DNA from: Hoeflea_A sp040932035
GTDB taxonomy: Bacteria; Pseudomonadota; Alphaproteobacteria; Rhizobiales; Rhizobiaceae
Length of the DNA stretch: 64,000 bases
NCBI RefSeq assembly: GCF_040932035.1
Contig: NZ_JBFRBB010000001.1
Location: 1,364,001-1,428,000, forward strand
Direction of reading: 5' to 3'
A model generated the notes under the pieces. The model saw nothing but the letters and a program-made list of their open reading frames with translations, was not told the DNA's origin and searched no databases. This document shows positions 35,238-42,951 of the stretch, in pieces. The translations under genes were made by a program, and so were the position numbers. Every line of letters begins with the position of its first letter. Positions within the stretch are counted from its first letter, which is position 1.

Positions 35238-36119
35238 TTAAAGTGCGTTGACGGGTACCTTCAGCATCGGTCGGCCATCTTCGTCGGTCGGCACCTCACC
35301 GGCCCGCATATTGACTTGCAGCGATGGGATGATGAGCTTGGGCACATCGAGAGTCGCATCCCGCTCGGTACGGAAACGGACGAATTCTTCCTGCGATTTG
35401 CCGCCGCCGACATGGATATTGTTTTCTCTTTCTTCGCCGACTGTTGTTTCCCATTGGATTTCGCGCCCGTCGGGACCGTAATCGTGGCACATGAAGAGAC
35501 GCATTTCGTCGGGCAGAGTGAGAATCTTCTGGATTGACTCATACAGCGTTGCCGCATCACCACCGGGAAAATCGGCTCGGGCCGATCCGCCATCGGGCAT
35601 GAACAGCGTGTCGCCGACAAAGGCCGCATCGCCAATTACATGCGTCATGCAGGCAGGCGTGTGACCGGGCGTGTACAAGGCAAGCGCGCGCATCGTACCG
35701 ATGTCATAGGAATCTCCGTCCCTGAACAGGGCATCAAACTGAGAGCCGTCGCGCTGAAATTCCGTGCCCTCGTTGAATACTTTGCCGAATGTATCCTGGA
35801 CGACCATGATCTGATCGCCGATGCCGATCTTGCCGCCTAACTTATCCTGAATATAGGGAGCGGCGGACAGGTGATCGGCGTGGACATGAGTCTCGATGAT
35901 CCACTCCAGCTGGAGATCGTTTTCACGAATGTAGGCAATGATCTCGTCGGCATTGTCATAGGTTATGCGTCCGGCTGCATAATCGATATCCATCACGGAA
36001 TCGACGACCGCGCAGGCGCGGCTGGCAGGATCCTTGACCACGTAGCTGATTGTGTTGGTAGCGGGATCAAAGAAGGCTTTGACTTCCGGTTTAACAGACA
36101 TATTGACCTGATAAGACAT
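35238..36119 (-). CDS. MBL-fold persulfide dioxygenase-like protein (ETHE1/Blh family)
   Basis: This 293-residue metallo-beta-lactamase-fold protein has the metal motif ETHVHADHLSAAPYIQ, a second histidine in YTPGHTPACMTHVIGD, and an aspartate in FVGDTLFMPDGG. It resembles Blh/ETHE1 proteins, which bind one iron and oxidise glutathione persulfide to sulfite. The start has GAGGAAAAAGCT upstream. It lies downstream of two YeeE/YedE transporter genes and upstream of the SQR fusion, the layout of BigR-controlled sulfide operons in Rhizobiales and Xylella. Confidence 0.9.
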   Translation of the reverse strand: MSYQVNMSVKPEVKAFFDPATNTISYVVKDPASRACAVVDSVMDIDYAAGRITYDNADEIIAYIRENDLQLEWIIETHVHADHLSAAPYIQDKLGGKIGIGDQIMVVQDTFGKVFNEGTEFQRDGSQFDALFRDGDSYDIGTMRALALYTPGHTPACMTHVIGDAAFVGDTLFMPDGGSARADFPGGDAATLYESIQKILTLPDEMRLFMCHDYGPDGREIQWETTVGEERENNIHVGGGKSQEEFVRFRTERDATLDVPKLIIPSLQVNMRAGEVPTDEDGRPMLKVPVNAL

Positions 36120-36177
36120 AGCTTTTTCCTCTTTTACAATCTGCAGCCAGTTCGCGTGGCTGCGTGCATGTGCCGCG

Positions 36178-36612
36178 CTATGCGCTGGCGGTTTTGAGAA
36201 CCAGGCTGTTGGCAGAGCGTGCCAGAACGATTCCGGCGATCATCGCGCCCATAAACAAAAACGTGTCGTTGTAGCCGAGTCCAAGGGCCGGTACGGCTCC
36301 GCCGGGGCAGAAGCCCGAAATGCCCCAACCGAGGCCGAACAATGCGGATCCGAGGACAAGCCGCCGGTCAACGACCTTGCTGATCGGTACAACGAAATTC
36401 GGCTCAAGCAAGGGTCTGCCCCTTAGGCCGAAAACGAAACGGTAGCCGATCGCGGTTGTGACCAGAGCGCCGCCCATCACGAAGATGAGACTCGGGTCCC
36501 AGGTCCCGGCAAAGTCGAAGAAGTTGAGAACCTTGGCGGGGTTGGCCATGCCTGAAAGGGCAATTCCGATGCCGAATATCATTCCGATTAGAAGTGCGGA
36601 TAACATGCGCAT
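36178..36612 (-). CDS. YeeE/YedE (DUF6691-type) membrane protein, second half
   Basis: This 144-residue protein has about four transmembrane helices and the YeeE/YedE signatures IGIALSGMANPAKVLNFFD and GWGISGFCPGGAVPALG, with a conserved cysteine in GFCPGGA. It pairs with the preceding gene, and together they make a split transporter for reduced sulfur species. Only three bases separate the two genes, so they are translationally coupled. Direction and substrate of transport are inferred from the operon. Confidence 0.88.
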   Translation of the reverse strand: MRMLSALLIGMIFGIGIALSGMANPAKVLNFFDFAGTWDPSLIFVMGGALVTTAIGYRFVFGLRGRPLLEPNFVVPISKVVDRRLVLGSALFGLGWGISGFCPGGAVPALGLGYNDTFLFMGAMIAGIVLARSANSLVLKTASA

Positions 36613-36615
36613 TTG

Positions 36616-37044
36616 TCAGATGCCTCCTACGATGTGCCGGACAACGAAAACCGTTGCCGCGGTCGATGCCATGAAGACGGCTGTCGCGACGATTGAGCGC
36701 ACCGAAAAGCGGGCCATTCCGCACACGCCGTGGCCGCTGGTGCAGCCGGAGCCGAAAGTAACTCCAACGCCGACGATAAGGCCGCCAACCGTTAACGCCG
36801 TTGCGGAAACCGGAACCGAAAATGCGATGGACCCGCCGGCCATCAAATAAAACATCGGCGCCAGGATGGAGCCGGCAAGAAATGCCACACGCCAGGCCCA
36901 ATCAGGTGAAACAGGCGGCAGCACACCGGCGAGAATGCCTGTCATGCCGGCTATTCGGCCATGGAATGCCATGAGCAATGTGGCTGAAATGCCGATGAGA
37001 ATGCCGCCGGCCAGCGACAGGTAAGGCGTGAATTCCGTGGTCAT
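36616..37044 (-). CDS. YeeE/YedE membrane protein, first half
   Basis: This 142-residue membrane protein has about four helices with the motifs GGILIGISATLLMAFHGRIAG and TFGSGCTSGHGVCGMARFS. The cysteine in GCTSGHGVCG is the conserved transport-site thiol of the family. Start ATG 37044 overlaps the stop of the upstream small frame (ATGA), so ribosomes that finish the upstream gene can begin here. It is the first intact gene of the sulfide operon. Confidence 0.88.
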   Translation of the reverse strand: MTTEFTPYLSLAGGILIGISATLLMAFHGRIAGMTGILAGVLPPVSPDWAWRVAFLAGSILAPMFYLMAGGSIAFSVPVSATALTVGGLIVGVGVTFGSGCTSGHGVCGMARFSVRSIVATAVFMASTAATVFVVRHIVGGI

Positions 37045-37184
37045 TTATCTGACCTCGCAGGTGCTTGCCCCGATGAGGCGATTGAGCGGGCAAAGGAGGA
37101 GTGCGGTGGGGATGCGGCAAGCAACGCTCCCATCACCTGGCGTAAGAAGCGGTCGACAGCGCCGATATTGGCAGATTTGATCAT
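37041..37184 (-). pseudogene. Broken DUF2892 (YgaP-like membrane) gene
   Basis: From ATG 37184, behind a strong GGAGGG site, the frame reads MIKSANIGAVDRFLRQVMGA, the typical start of DUF2892 membrane proteins. It then turns into a non-family tail (PPHSSFARSIASSG) that stops at 37041-37043. In another frame of the same strand the DNA encodes the family's C-terminus (ALLLCPLNRLIGASTC) and ends in TAA directly before the next start codon. The middle of the domain (about 15-20 residues with the second half of the hairpin) is missing. A deletion with a frameshift explains this. The remaining frame may still matter as a coupled leader for the YeeE gene. Confidence 0.7.
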
Positions 37185-37215
37185 CAGTACCCTCCAGATT
37201 GTTTATTCGGTTTCA

Positions 37216-37231
37216 ACGCATATATATGCGT
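37216..37231. promoter_or_regulatory. Perfect 16-bp palindrome ACGCATATATATGCGT
   Basis: This AT-rich palindrome lies 32 bases upstream of the DUF2892 start and is well placed to overlap the promoter of the minus-strand sulfide operon. It is a candidate operator for the ArsR-family regulator encoded at 39.6 kb. Confidence 0.5.
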
Positions 37232-37241
37232 AATCTCTAAT

Positions 37242-37257
37242 ATTCAATAATTAGAAC
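37242..37257. promoter_or_regulatory. SqrR-like operator candidate ATTC-N8-GAAC
   Basis: ATTC (37242-37245), eight bases, then GAAC (37254-37257) departs by one base from the ATTC-N8-GAAT palindrome described for SqrR. It lies between the sulfide operon and the SoxH-like gene. Confidence 0.45.
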
Positions 37258-37261
37258 ATAA

Positions 37262-37276
37262 AAACATTCAAAAAAT
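37262..37276. repeat. 15-base element, first copy
   Basis: AAACATTCAAAAAAT occurs here and again at 41835-41849, upstream of soxX. On the minus strand it contains TTTGAATGTTT, related to the TGAAT elements upstream of soxC and the DsrE gene. Confidence 0.4.
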
Positions 37277-37374
37277 ACGATATGGAGATGCGAAGCCCTT
37301 TTTCACAAAAGACACATGCCTTCAGCATCGGTGTCTTGACGCCCGCGTCGCCATGCTGCATGGTCTAAAACATA

Positions 37375-37387
37375 TGAATATATGAAT
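37375..37387 (+). promoter_or_regulatory. TGAAT-N3-TGAAT element upstream of the SoxH-like gene
   Basis: Two TGAAT words, spaced three bases apart, sit about 65 bases before the start codon. The same spacing occurs upstream of soxC (46189-46201) and the DsrE gene (49235-49247). Confidence 0.4.
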
Positions 37388-37450
37388 GTATAATTGAGTT
37401 AAACTGAAAGCAGCGAATGTTGTCCTGCTTGCATTCATCAAGGAACAGGC

Positions 37451-38404
37451 ATGACCGGAACAAATACGCGCAATTTCAACAAACCACGCATCGAACGGCG
37501 CAGCTTTCTTTTGGGCAGCGCGGCCCTGCTCAGCGCCGGGGCGCTATGGCCAATCAGGGCGAGGGCATCGCAACCGCCGGCAATTGAAATTGGATCCAAA
37601 ACGGTTTCGTCGCTGAGTGACGGCAACCTGGTTCTGCCGATGGACTTCATCTTTCGGGACGTGCCGCAGGACGAACTGCAGGCCCTGTTGAAATCGAACG
37701 GCTATGATGCGACCCGGCTTGAGCCGGAATGCAATGTCACCGTTCTGCGAGACGGCGAGCGGCTTGTTCTTTTCGATGTCGGTGCAGGATCGAATTTCAT
37801 GCCGAGCGCCGGCCGGCTTCCGGCCAGCCTGGAGGAGGCGGGTATTGCACCCGAAGATGTAACCGACGTTGTTTTCACGCACGCCCATCCCGATCATATT
37901 TGGGGTTTGCTCGACGATTTCGATGAACTCGCATTTCCCGAAGCGCGGTACCACATGAACCGTACCGAGTGGGATTACTGGCGTGCCGACGACACGCTCG
38001 AAAAGACGCCCGATGCGCGCAAGACGTTCGTTATTGGTGCCCAAAACCGGATGGTGGTGCTTGAAGACCAGATTGAGCTGTTCGAATACGGCGCGGAAGT
38101 CGTGCCCGGTGTCGAGGCGGTCGACACCGCTGGCCACACGCCTGGACACACCTCGTTTGCGGCCCACGACGGTTCGAATAGCGTAATGATCCTGGGCGAT
38201 GCTGTAGCCAATCTCATCTCCTTCGAACGGCCTGGCTGGGCGAGCGGTTCGGACCAGGACGCACAAAAGGGCATCGAAACACGTCGACGCCTTCTGGACC
38301 GGTTGGCCTCAGACAAAGCGCAGGTCGTCGGCTTCCATCTGCCTGAATCCGGAATTGGAACTGTCGAAACGAACGGCGCCGGCTACCGGTTCATAGCCGG
38401 GTAG
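37451..38404 (+). CDS. Exported MBL-fold hydrolase, SoxH-like
   Basis: This 317-residue protein has a Tat signal (ERRSFLLGSAALLSAGALWP) and a metallo-beta-lactamase fold with FTHAHPDHIWGLLDD, DTAGHTPGHTSF and a later aspartate in VMILGDAVAN, so it should bind two metal ions in the periplasm. MBL proteins of this type (SoxH) are common in sox clusters but have no proven reaction. The frame starts at ATG 37451 after AAGGAAC. It is divergent from the sulfide operon and converges on the first soxT-like gene, four bases from its stop. Confidence 0.85.
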   Translation: MTGTNTRNFNKPRIERRSFLLGSAALLSAGALWPIRARASQPPAIEIGSKTVSSLSDGNLVLPMDFIFRDVPQDELQALLKSNGYDATRLEPECNVTVLRDGERLVLFDVGAGSNFMPSAGRLPASLEEAGIAPEDVTDVVFTHAHPDHIWGLLDDFDELAFPEARYHMNRTEWDYWRADDTLEKTPDARKTFVIGAQNRMVVLEDQIELFEYGAEVVPGVEAVDTAGHTPGHTSFAAHDGSNSVMILGDAVANLISFERPGWASGSDQDAQKGIETRRRLLDRLASDKAQVVGFHLPESGIGTVETNGAGYRFIAG

Positions 38405-38408
38405 GGGC

Positions 38409-39527
38409 CTATTCCGCGGGGCTGCTGCGATGGCCGAACAGGAAGCCGAATGCCGAGCCCTCAACAATGACGCCAAGGCCGATACGCGCACCGATGACGA
38501 TGCTTACCATGACAATGGGTGCCGAGATTGCCATAACCGACACGGCGCTGACGCCCTGACCGATTGTACATCCGAGCGCGAATATGCCGCCTGTACCCAT
38601 GAGAAATGCACCAAGCAGGTGGCGGCCGAGTTCGCGTGCGTCATCGCACGCTTCCCAGCGCACATCATCAGCGCGCCAGGCTGCAAACGCTGCGCCCGCC
38701 AGAACGCCGACGACGAGCCCCACACCATAGTCGGGAAGCTCCCGTGTCACGGTGACAATCTGCATCATAGTGTCGGACAGCGGCGCGACGAATGAGCCGG
38801 CTTCCATTTGCACCGGTTCGAACAGTGTTTCGCTGAACGACGCTGTAATAAACCAGCCTGCCGCAATACAAAGACCGATCACCAATCCGGCAAACACCTT
38901 GCCGTGATCCTCCCTGAAAGATGCATCCTTCAAGGACCAGAACAAAAGTGCTGCGCCGATGACAATCGCAATGGCAAGGTTCAAGTCCACGCCGGTGAGT
39001 GCTGTTGCCAATGCGCCAATCGATTGGCCGCCGGCGGAGGCCAGATCGATGGACAACGGATCGAAAGCCGCCTCACGGATATGCCCGATAATGCCGCGGC
39101 TTGCAGCGAGCGCCGACACGGCCATGGCACCGAGTACCACGAAAGCTCTCAGGCTTCCACCACCCAGACGGATGAGCGCGCCGAAGCCGCAGGTGCCGAC
39201 AAGTGCCATGCCGAAGCCGAACATCAGCCCGCCGATAATGCTTCCGGCTATGGGAAGGGGTTCTGATAGATAGACACTCTCGGTAACGTCCAGCCAACTC
39301 ATACGGATCATGGCCTGTGTCACGATAAGGGCCACCGCGGCCGCAAGCACCCATGATCGAATACCGGTACTGTCACCGGCGTACCAGTGCCGTTCGAGCG
39401 ACGACATGGTGCAGAAGTGATTGCGGCGTGCGACATAGCCCATCACACATCCGACAATAAGGCCGGCCACAGACAGACCCCAGGGGTTATCGATACCGAA
39501 CAGTTGCTCCTCCCAGACCCCGTGCAA
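38409..39527 (-). CDS. soxT: YeeE/YedE family sulfur-compound transporter, SoxT-like (copy 1)
   Basis: This membrane protein of about 370 residues has nine or more helices and the two YeeE/YedE repeats, each with a conserved cysteine: RRNHFCTMSSL and VGTCGFGALIRLGG in the first half, LGCTIGQGVSAVS in the second. SoxT/TsuA-type proteins import thiosulfate or related compounds. Start is uncertain: TTG 39527 is the longest frame and has no clear ribosome binding site. A second, distinct copy lies at 49.7 kb. The gene is on the strand opposite soxVWXYZAB, next to the ArsR regulator gene. Confidence 0.82.
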   Translation of the reverse strand: MHGVWEEQLFGIDNPWGLSVAGLIVGCVMGYVARRNHFCTMSSLERHWYAGDSTGIRSWVLAAAVALIVTQAMIRMSWLDVTESVYLSEPLPIAGSIIGGLMFGFGMALVGTCGFGALIRLGGGSLRAFVVLGAMAVSALAASRGIIGHIREAAFDPLSIDLASAGGQSIGALATALTGVDLNLAIAIVIGAALLFWSLKDASFREDHGKVFAGLVIGLCIAAGWFITASFSETLFEPVQMEAGSFVAPLSDTMMQIVTVTRELPDYGVGLVVGVLAGAAFAAWRADDVRWEACDDARELGRHLLGAFLMGTGGIFALGCTIGQGVSAVSVMAISAPIVMVSIVIGARIGLGVIVEGSAFGFLFGHRSSPAE

Positions 39528-39581
39528 GTACCGTCAAACCGTCTATTGAGCCGGCCTCAAATAGCCGGGTATCGGTTCGGG

Positions 39582-39920
39582 CTATCGCACCGGTTTGCAG
39601 AACAGTTCGTAGAGCGTCTCCACAACTGAAGACACTTCCTGGTCTGCTATGCTGTAAAATATCATACGCCCGTCACGACGTGCCGTTACCAGGCGATCGA
39701 AGCGAAGGCGTGCAAGCTGCTGTGAAACGGTTGCCTGAGGCATGGACAATATGTCTTCGAGATCGGAGACCGATTTCTCGCCCTCCGACAGGATGCACAA
39801 TATGAGAAGGCGTGTCTCGTGCGAAAGCGCTTTCAAGAGCTCGCTGGCCTTGCGCGCCTGCTCGAGCAGTGCCTTCATGTCATTTTCATCCATGTCCGGT
39901 TTCAGTTTCGGAAGTGACAT
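39582..39920 (-). CDS. soxR: ArsR-family transcriptional regulator (SoxR/BigR/SqrR type)
   Basis: This 112-residue winged-helix repressor has the recognition helix QATVSQQLARLRFDRLV and a wing (ARRDGRMIFYSI). Cys42 (LLILCILS) and Cys108 (LFCKPVR) fall at the positions of the persulfide-sensing pair in BigR and SqrR, so oxidation by sulfide-derived persulfide probably releases it from DNA. The frame extends upstream to 40016, but ATG 39920 gives the family length and leaves a 92-base gap after soxS that contains a palindrome. It is the only DNA-binding regulator in the sulfur locus and is the likely controller of all units there. Confidence 0.9.
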   Translation of the reverse strand: MSLPKLKPDMDENDMKALLEQARKASELLKALSHETRLLILCILSEGEKSVSDLEDILSMPQATVSQQLARLRFDRLVTARRDGRMIFYSIADQEVSSVVETLYELFCKPVR

Positions 39921-39959
39921 GTCCGTGTCCGTTTCGTTGCCGCGAATTGAACGCAACAT

Positions 39960-39977
39960 ATATATCATTGGATATAT
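39960..39977. promoter_or_regulatory. Palindrome ATATATC-N4-GATATAT upstream of the regulator
   Basis: Perfect 7-bp arms around ATTG, centred about 48 bases before the soxR start codon. The position fits an operator for autoregulation by the ArsR-family protein. Confidence 0.45.
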
Positions 39978-40012
39978 TTTATCCAGTCGGTCGACCGAAG
40001 GCGGCTGAATTG

Positions 40013-40393
40013 TCATTGCGGCAGTTTCTCCAGCATTTCCGCCAACAGAACCCAGAAGAATTCATCGCCTGCGTAGCCACGCATCCGGCCGATCTCCTCG
40101 CCGTCGTTGATCAGTACAAATGTCGGTGTGAAAGCCTCGCGCGCGACAAATTGCAAATCGTCCGGCCACTTCTCGTCAATGTCGACGCGGCGCAAGGGCG
40201 CCAGTTTGGATTCGTCGGTCTTTGGATAGATATCGCCGATTTCCTCATCCCAGCGCTCGCACCAAACACACCCGTCCTGCTCAAGCATGAGCAGTTCGGC
40301 GCTCCACGCCGATGGCATGAAGGAAAAAAGATAAACGGTCGCGAAACCGATGTATGAAAGGGCTTTTTTCGGCATGTGACCCGGCTTTTTCAT
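40013..40393 (-). CDS. soxS: SoxS-like periplasmic thioredoxin
   Basis: This 126-residue protein has a hydrophobic export signal (about residues 10-31, ending SAWSAE), then a thioredoxin-like domain with the active site DGCVWCERW and a conserved cis-Pro region (FTPTFVLIND). SoxS proteins keep SoxY reduced and active; the reductant comes through SoxV. ATG 40393 and ATG 40375 are both possible starts. It is upstream of the regulator on the same strand and divergent from soxV, so the 93-base gap between them, with AATATATAC and GCATATTTAAAC words, must hold both promoters. Confidence 0.85.
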   Translation of the reverse strand: MKKPGHMPKKALSYIGFATVYLFSFMPSAWSAELLMLEQDGCVWCERWDEEIGDIYPKTDESKLAPLRRVDIDEKWPDDLQFVAREAFTPTFVLINDGEEIGRMRGYAGDEFFWVLLAEMLEKLPQ

Positions 40394-40486
40394 TAGCGTG
40401 TTTGCAATATATACGAAAAACTGCATATTTAAACAGAAACCTGTTCACAATCCGAATGGGTGGTTTTCAAGGCGAGGAAATAAAGA

Positions 40487-41221
40487 GTGTTGGATGTAGG
40501 ATTTGGCGCGGCTTTTGTCGCAGGGCTCTTGTCGTTTGTCTCGCCATGCGTGCTGCCGATCGTGCCCCCGTATCTTGCCTATCTTGCCGGAATCAGCTTC
40601 CAGGAACTGAGCGATGAGAGCCTCGAGCGTGACACCGCCAGGCGCATCATGTTGTCTTCCGTTCTGTTTGTTGCCGGCTTTACAACCGTGTTCGTGGCAC
40701 TCGGCGCGACGGCCAGCGTCATAGGGCAGTCTCTGGCGCGGTATTTTGACACACTCTCGATAATGGCCGGCATCCTGATCATCATAATGGGTCTTCATTT
40801 CCTCGGCGTTTTCCGCATCGGCCTGTTGTATCGCGAAGCGCGGGTTGATGTGCAGCGCAAGCCTGCCGGGCTCATTGGCGCGTATGTCATGGGCCTTGCA
40901 TTTGCCTTCGGATGGACGCCCTGCGTCGGACCGGTGCTCGCCGCAATTCTCTTTGTCGCCGGTGCCGAGGATACGATTTTCCGTGGTGCCGGACTGCTGG
41001 CGACGTATTCGCTTGGCATCGGAATACCGTTCATCCTGGCAGGCGCCTTCGCGGGCCGGTTCATAGGCTGGGCGAACCGGTTCAAGCGCCATATGCACAA
41101 AATCGAAATCTCAATGGGCGGGTTGCTGGTCGTGACCGGCATCCTGTTCATCACCGGTCAGATGCAGATCATCGCCCAATGGCTGCTTGAGACGTTTCCG
41201 GGCTTTGCCAATATCGGATAG
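40487..41221 (+). CDS. soxV: SoxV, CcdA-like membrane thiol transporter
   Basis: This 244-residue CcdA/DsbD-family protein carries electrons across the inner membrane to periplasmic thioredoxins. It has six helices and the two redox cysteines in the conserved contexts FVSPCVLPIVPPYLAYLAG and GWTPCVGPVLAAIL. Translation starts at GTG 40487 after GAGGAAA. It is followed after 11 bases by soxW, its likely electron acceptor. Confidence 0.93.
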   Translation: MLDVGFGAAFVAGLLSFVSPCVLPIVPPYLAYLAGISFQELSDESLERDTARRIMLSSVLFVAGFTTVFVALGATASVIGQSLARYFDTLSIMAGILIIIMGLHFLGVFRIGLLYREARVDVQRKPAGLIGAYVMGLAFAFGWTPCVGPVLAAILFVAGAEDTIFRGAGLLATYSLGIGIPFILAGAFAGRFIGWANRFKRHMHKIEISMGGLLVVTGILFITGQMQIIAQWLLETFPGFANIG

Positions 41222-41232
41222 GAGGTAACCCC

Positions 41233-41820
41233 GTGTTTTATAAATTCATTGTTTCTATATTTATCAGCCTGATGCTCGCTATGCCGGTTTCGGCGGCCTC
41301 GGTGGGCGAGGACGGTCTGCACAAGCAGGACTGGTTCTCAATTACCTTCAAGGACGTCGGCGAGGACATCGAAACGGCGCGTGAGAGCGGCAAGCGGCTT
41401 GCGATTGTGTTCGAACAGCGCGGCTGCATCTATTGCGCCAAAATGCACGAGGAACTGCTGAGCGATCCCGAAGTCGCCGACTATATCAAAGCCAATTTCA
41501 ACGTCGTTCAGTTCAACATGTTCGGCGACGAGGAAGTAACCGATATCGACGGCGAGGTGCTGACTGAAAAGACAGCCGCGCGCAAATGGGGCGTTGTCTT
41601 CACACCGACGATTCTGTTCTTGCCCGACGAGGCTCCGGCCGAAGGCAATGCCGCTGAAGTCGCCGTCGCCAAGATGCCTGGAGCATTTGGCAAGTGGACA
41701 TTTTTGAATATGTTCCGTTGGGTCAATGAAAAGGGCTACGCGGGCGAAGAGCACTTCCAGAAATACCACGCGCGCATCATTGACGAGCTTCGAAAAGCCG
41801 GCCGGCTAGGCGCTGAATAG
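41233..41820 (+). CDS. soxW: SoxW-like periplasmic thioredoxin
   Basis: This 195-residue protein has a signal peptide (MFYKFIVSIFISLMLAMPVS) and a thioredoxin fold with active site Cys65-Ile-Tyr-Cys68. The extended insert after the active-site helix (VQFNMFGDEEVTDIDGE) is typical of SoxW. It takes electrons from SoxV and reduces periplasmic Sox components. Start GTG 41233 has AGGAGGT upstream. No terminator follows, but 171 bases separate it from soxX, with TGAAT/ATTC-type elements. Confidence 0.88.
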   Translation: MFYKFIVSIFISLMLAMPVSAASVGEDGLHKQDWFSITFKDVGEDIETARESGKRLAIVFEQRGCIYCAKMHEELLSDPEVADYIKANFNVVQFNMFGDEEVTDIDGEVLTEKTAARKWGVVFTPTILFLPDEAPAEGNAAEVAVAKMPGAFGKWTFLNMFRWVNEKGYAGEEHFQKYHARIIDELRKAGRLGAE

Positions 41821-41834
41821 TCTTGATTCACACG

Positions 41835-41849
41835 AAACATTCAAAAAAT
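41835..41849. repeat. 15-base element, second copy
   Basis: Exact copy of the AAACATTCAAAAAAT element at 37262-37276, in the 171-base region upstream of soxX. The shared word suggests common control of both units. Confidence 0.4.
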
Positions 41850-41991
41850 CATATTTATGGATTGATTGTTCGCCCGATATTGTTTAGGAAGATTCTAGGG
41901 TATTGGAAACTGTTGGAGGCAGGTTCTTTTTATCCAAACAACAAAAACGAACAAATGCGTTGATTCGCAATTGGGGGAGGAGACCGACAGC

Positions 41992-42453
41992 ATGTCTGTA
42001 AGATCAATTCTATCACGAGCGTTGCTGATTACTGCATTGCCCACATTTGCATTTGCGGGATCGGTTAACCCCGATGATGTTGTTTTCAAGGACGATGTCG
42101 TTGCTGTTTCGCTCACCGGAACTGCCGGCGATCCGGCTAAAGGCCGGGAGATATTCGCCAACCGCAAGCTGGGCAACTGCCTTGCTTGTCACATCAATGC
42201 GGATCTGAACGAGCAGCTGTTCCACGGTGAGGTCGGACCGCCCCTCGATGGCGTGGCGGATCGCTGGGAAGAGCCTGAACTTCGGGCGATCATGATCAAT
42301 TCGAAAGTTGTTTTTGGTGACGAAACCATCATGCCGTCCTTCTATCGGTTGAAGAACGGAGTGCGGACCGCGGAGAAGTTCCAGGGCAAGACGATCCTGA
42401 CGGCCGAGCAGGTTGAGGACGTCATTGCCTATCTGCGGACCCTTAAAGAATAG
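41992..42453 (+). CDS. soxX: SoxX, monohaem cytochrome c
   Basis: This 153-residue protein has a signal peptide (ends near residue 23), one haem c site Cys63-Leu-Ala-Cys66-His67, and a likely methionine ligand in TIMPSFYRL. SoxX is the small subunit of the SoxAX complex, which starts the cycle by coupling thiosulfate to SoxY. ATG 41992 follows a strong GGAGGAG site. soxY starts 22 bases after its stop. Confidence 0.95.
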   Translation: MSVRSILSRALLITALPTFAFAGSVNPDDVVFKDDVVAVSLTGTAGDPAKGREIFANRKLGNCLACHINADLNEQLFHGEVGPPLDGVADRWEEPELRAIMINSKVVFGDETIMPSFYRLKNGVRTAEKFQGKTILTAEQVEDVIAYLRTLKE

Positions 42454-42475
42454 CTGCGGCAAAAGGAGATCAAGT

Positions 42476-42931
42476 ATGAAGCTGACCAGACGAGAAACGA
42501 TGTCGTTCTCGGCCGGTGCGATTGCACTGATGATTGCAGGCGCACGCACTGCTCCGGCAATGGCAGGGGCAGGCGAAACGGATGCCGCCGTCATGGCGTT
42601 TTCCGGTGGTGCCCAACCCGAAGCCGGCGTCATCACGCTGAAGGCGCCGGAAATTGCGGAAAACGGCAATACGGTTCCCGTTTCCGTGAGCGTCGACAGC
42701 CCGATGACCAAGGATGACTATGTGGAATCGGTAGCGATTTTTGCCGAAGGCAATCCCAACCCGGAAGTTGTGACGTTCAATTTCACGCCGCGCAGCGGTG
42801 AAGCTGCCGCGACGACCCGCATGCGGCTTGCCAAGACGCAAAACGTTGTGGCCGTTGCCAAGACGAGCACCGGAAAAGTTTACATCGACAAGCGCGAGGT
42901 CAAGGTGACCATCGGCGGTTGCGGCGGTTAA
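42476..42931 (+). CDS. soxY: SoxY, sulfur-carrier subunit
   Basis: This 151-residue protein has a Tat signal (TRRETMSFSAGAIALMIAGA) and ends in the exact carrier motif Gly-Gly-Cys149-Gly-Gly, whose swinging cysteine holds the sulfur chain during oxidation. The Tat signal exports the folded SoxYZ dimer, carrying SoxZ with it. AAAGGAG lies upstream of ATG 42476. soxZ follows after 20 bases. Confidence 0.97.
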   Translation: MKLTRRETMSFSAGAIALMIAGARTAPAMAGAGETDAAVMAFSGGAQPEAGVITLKAPEIAENGNTVPVSVSVDSPMTKDDYVESVAIFAEGNPNPEVVTFNFTPRSGEAAATTRMRLAKTQNVVAVAKTSTGKVYIDKREVKVTIGGCGG

Positions 42932-42951
42932 CGGCTTTAGAGGAAAAGAAA

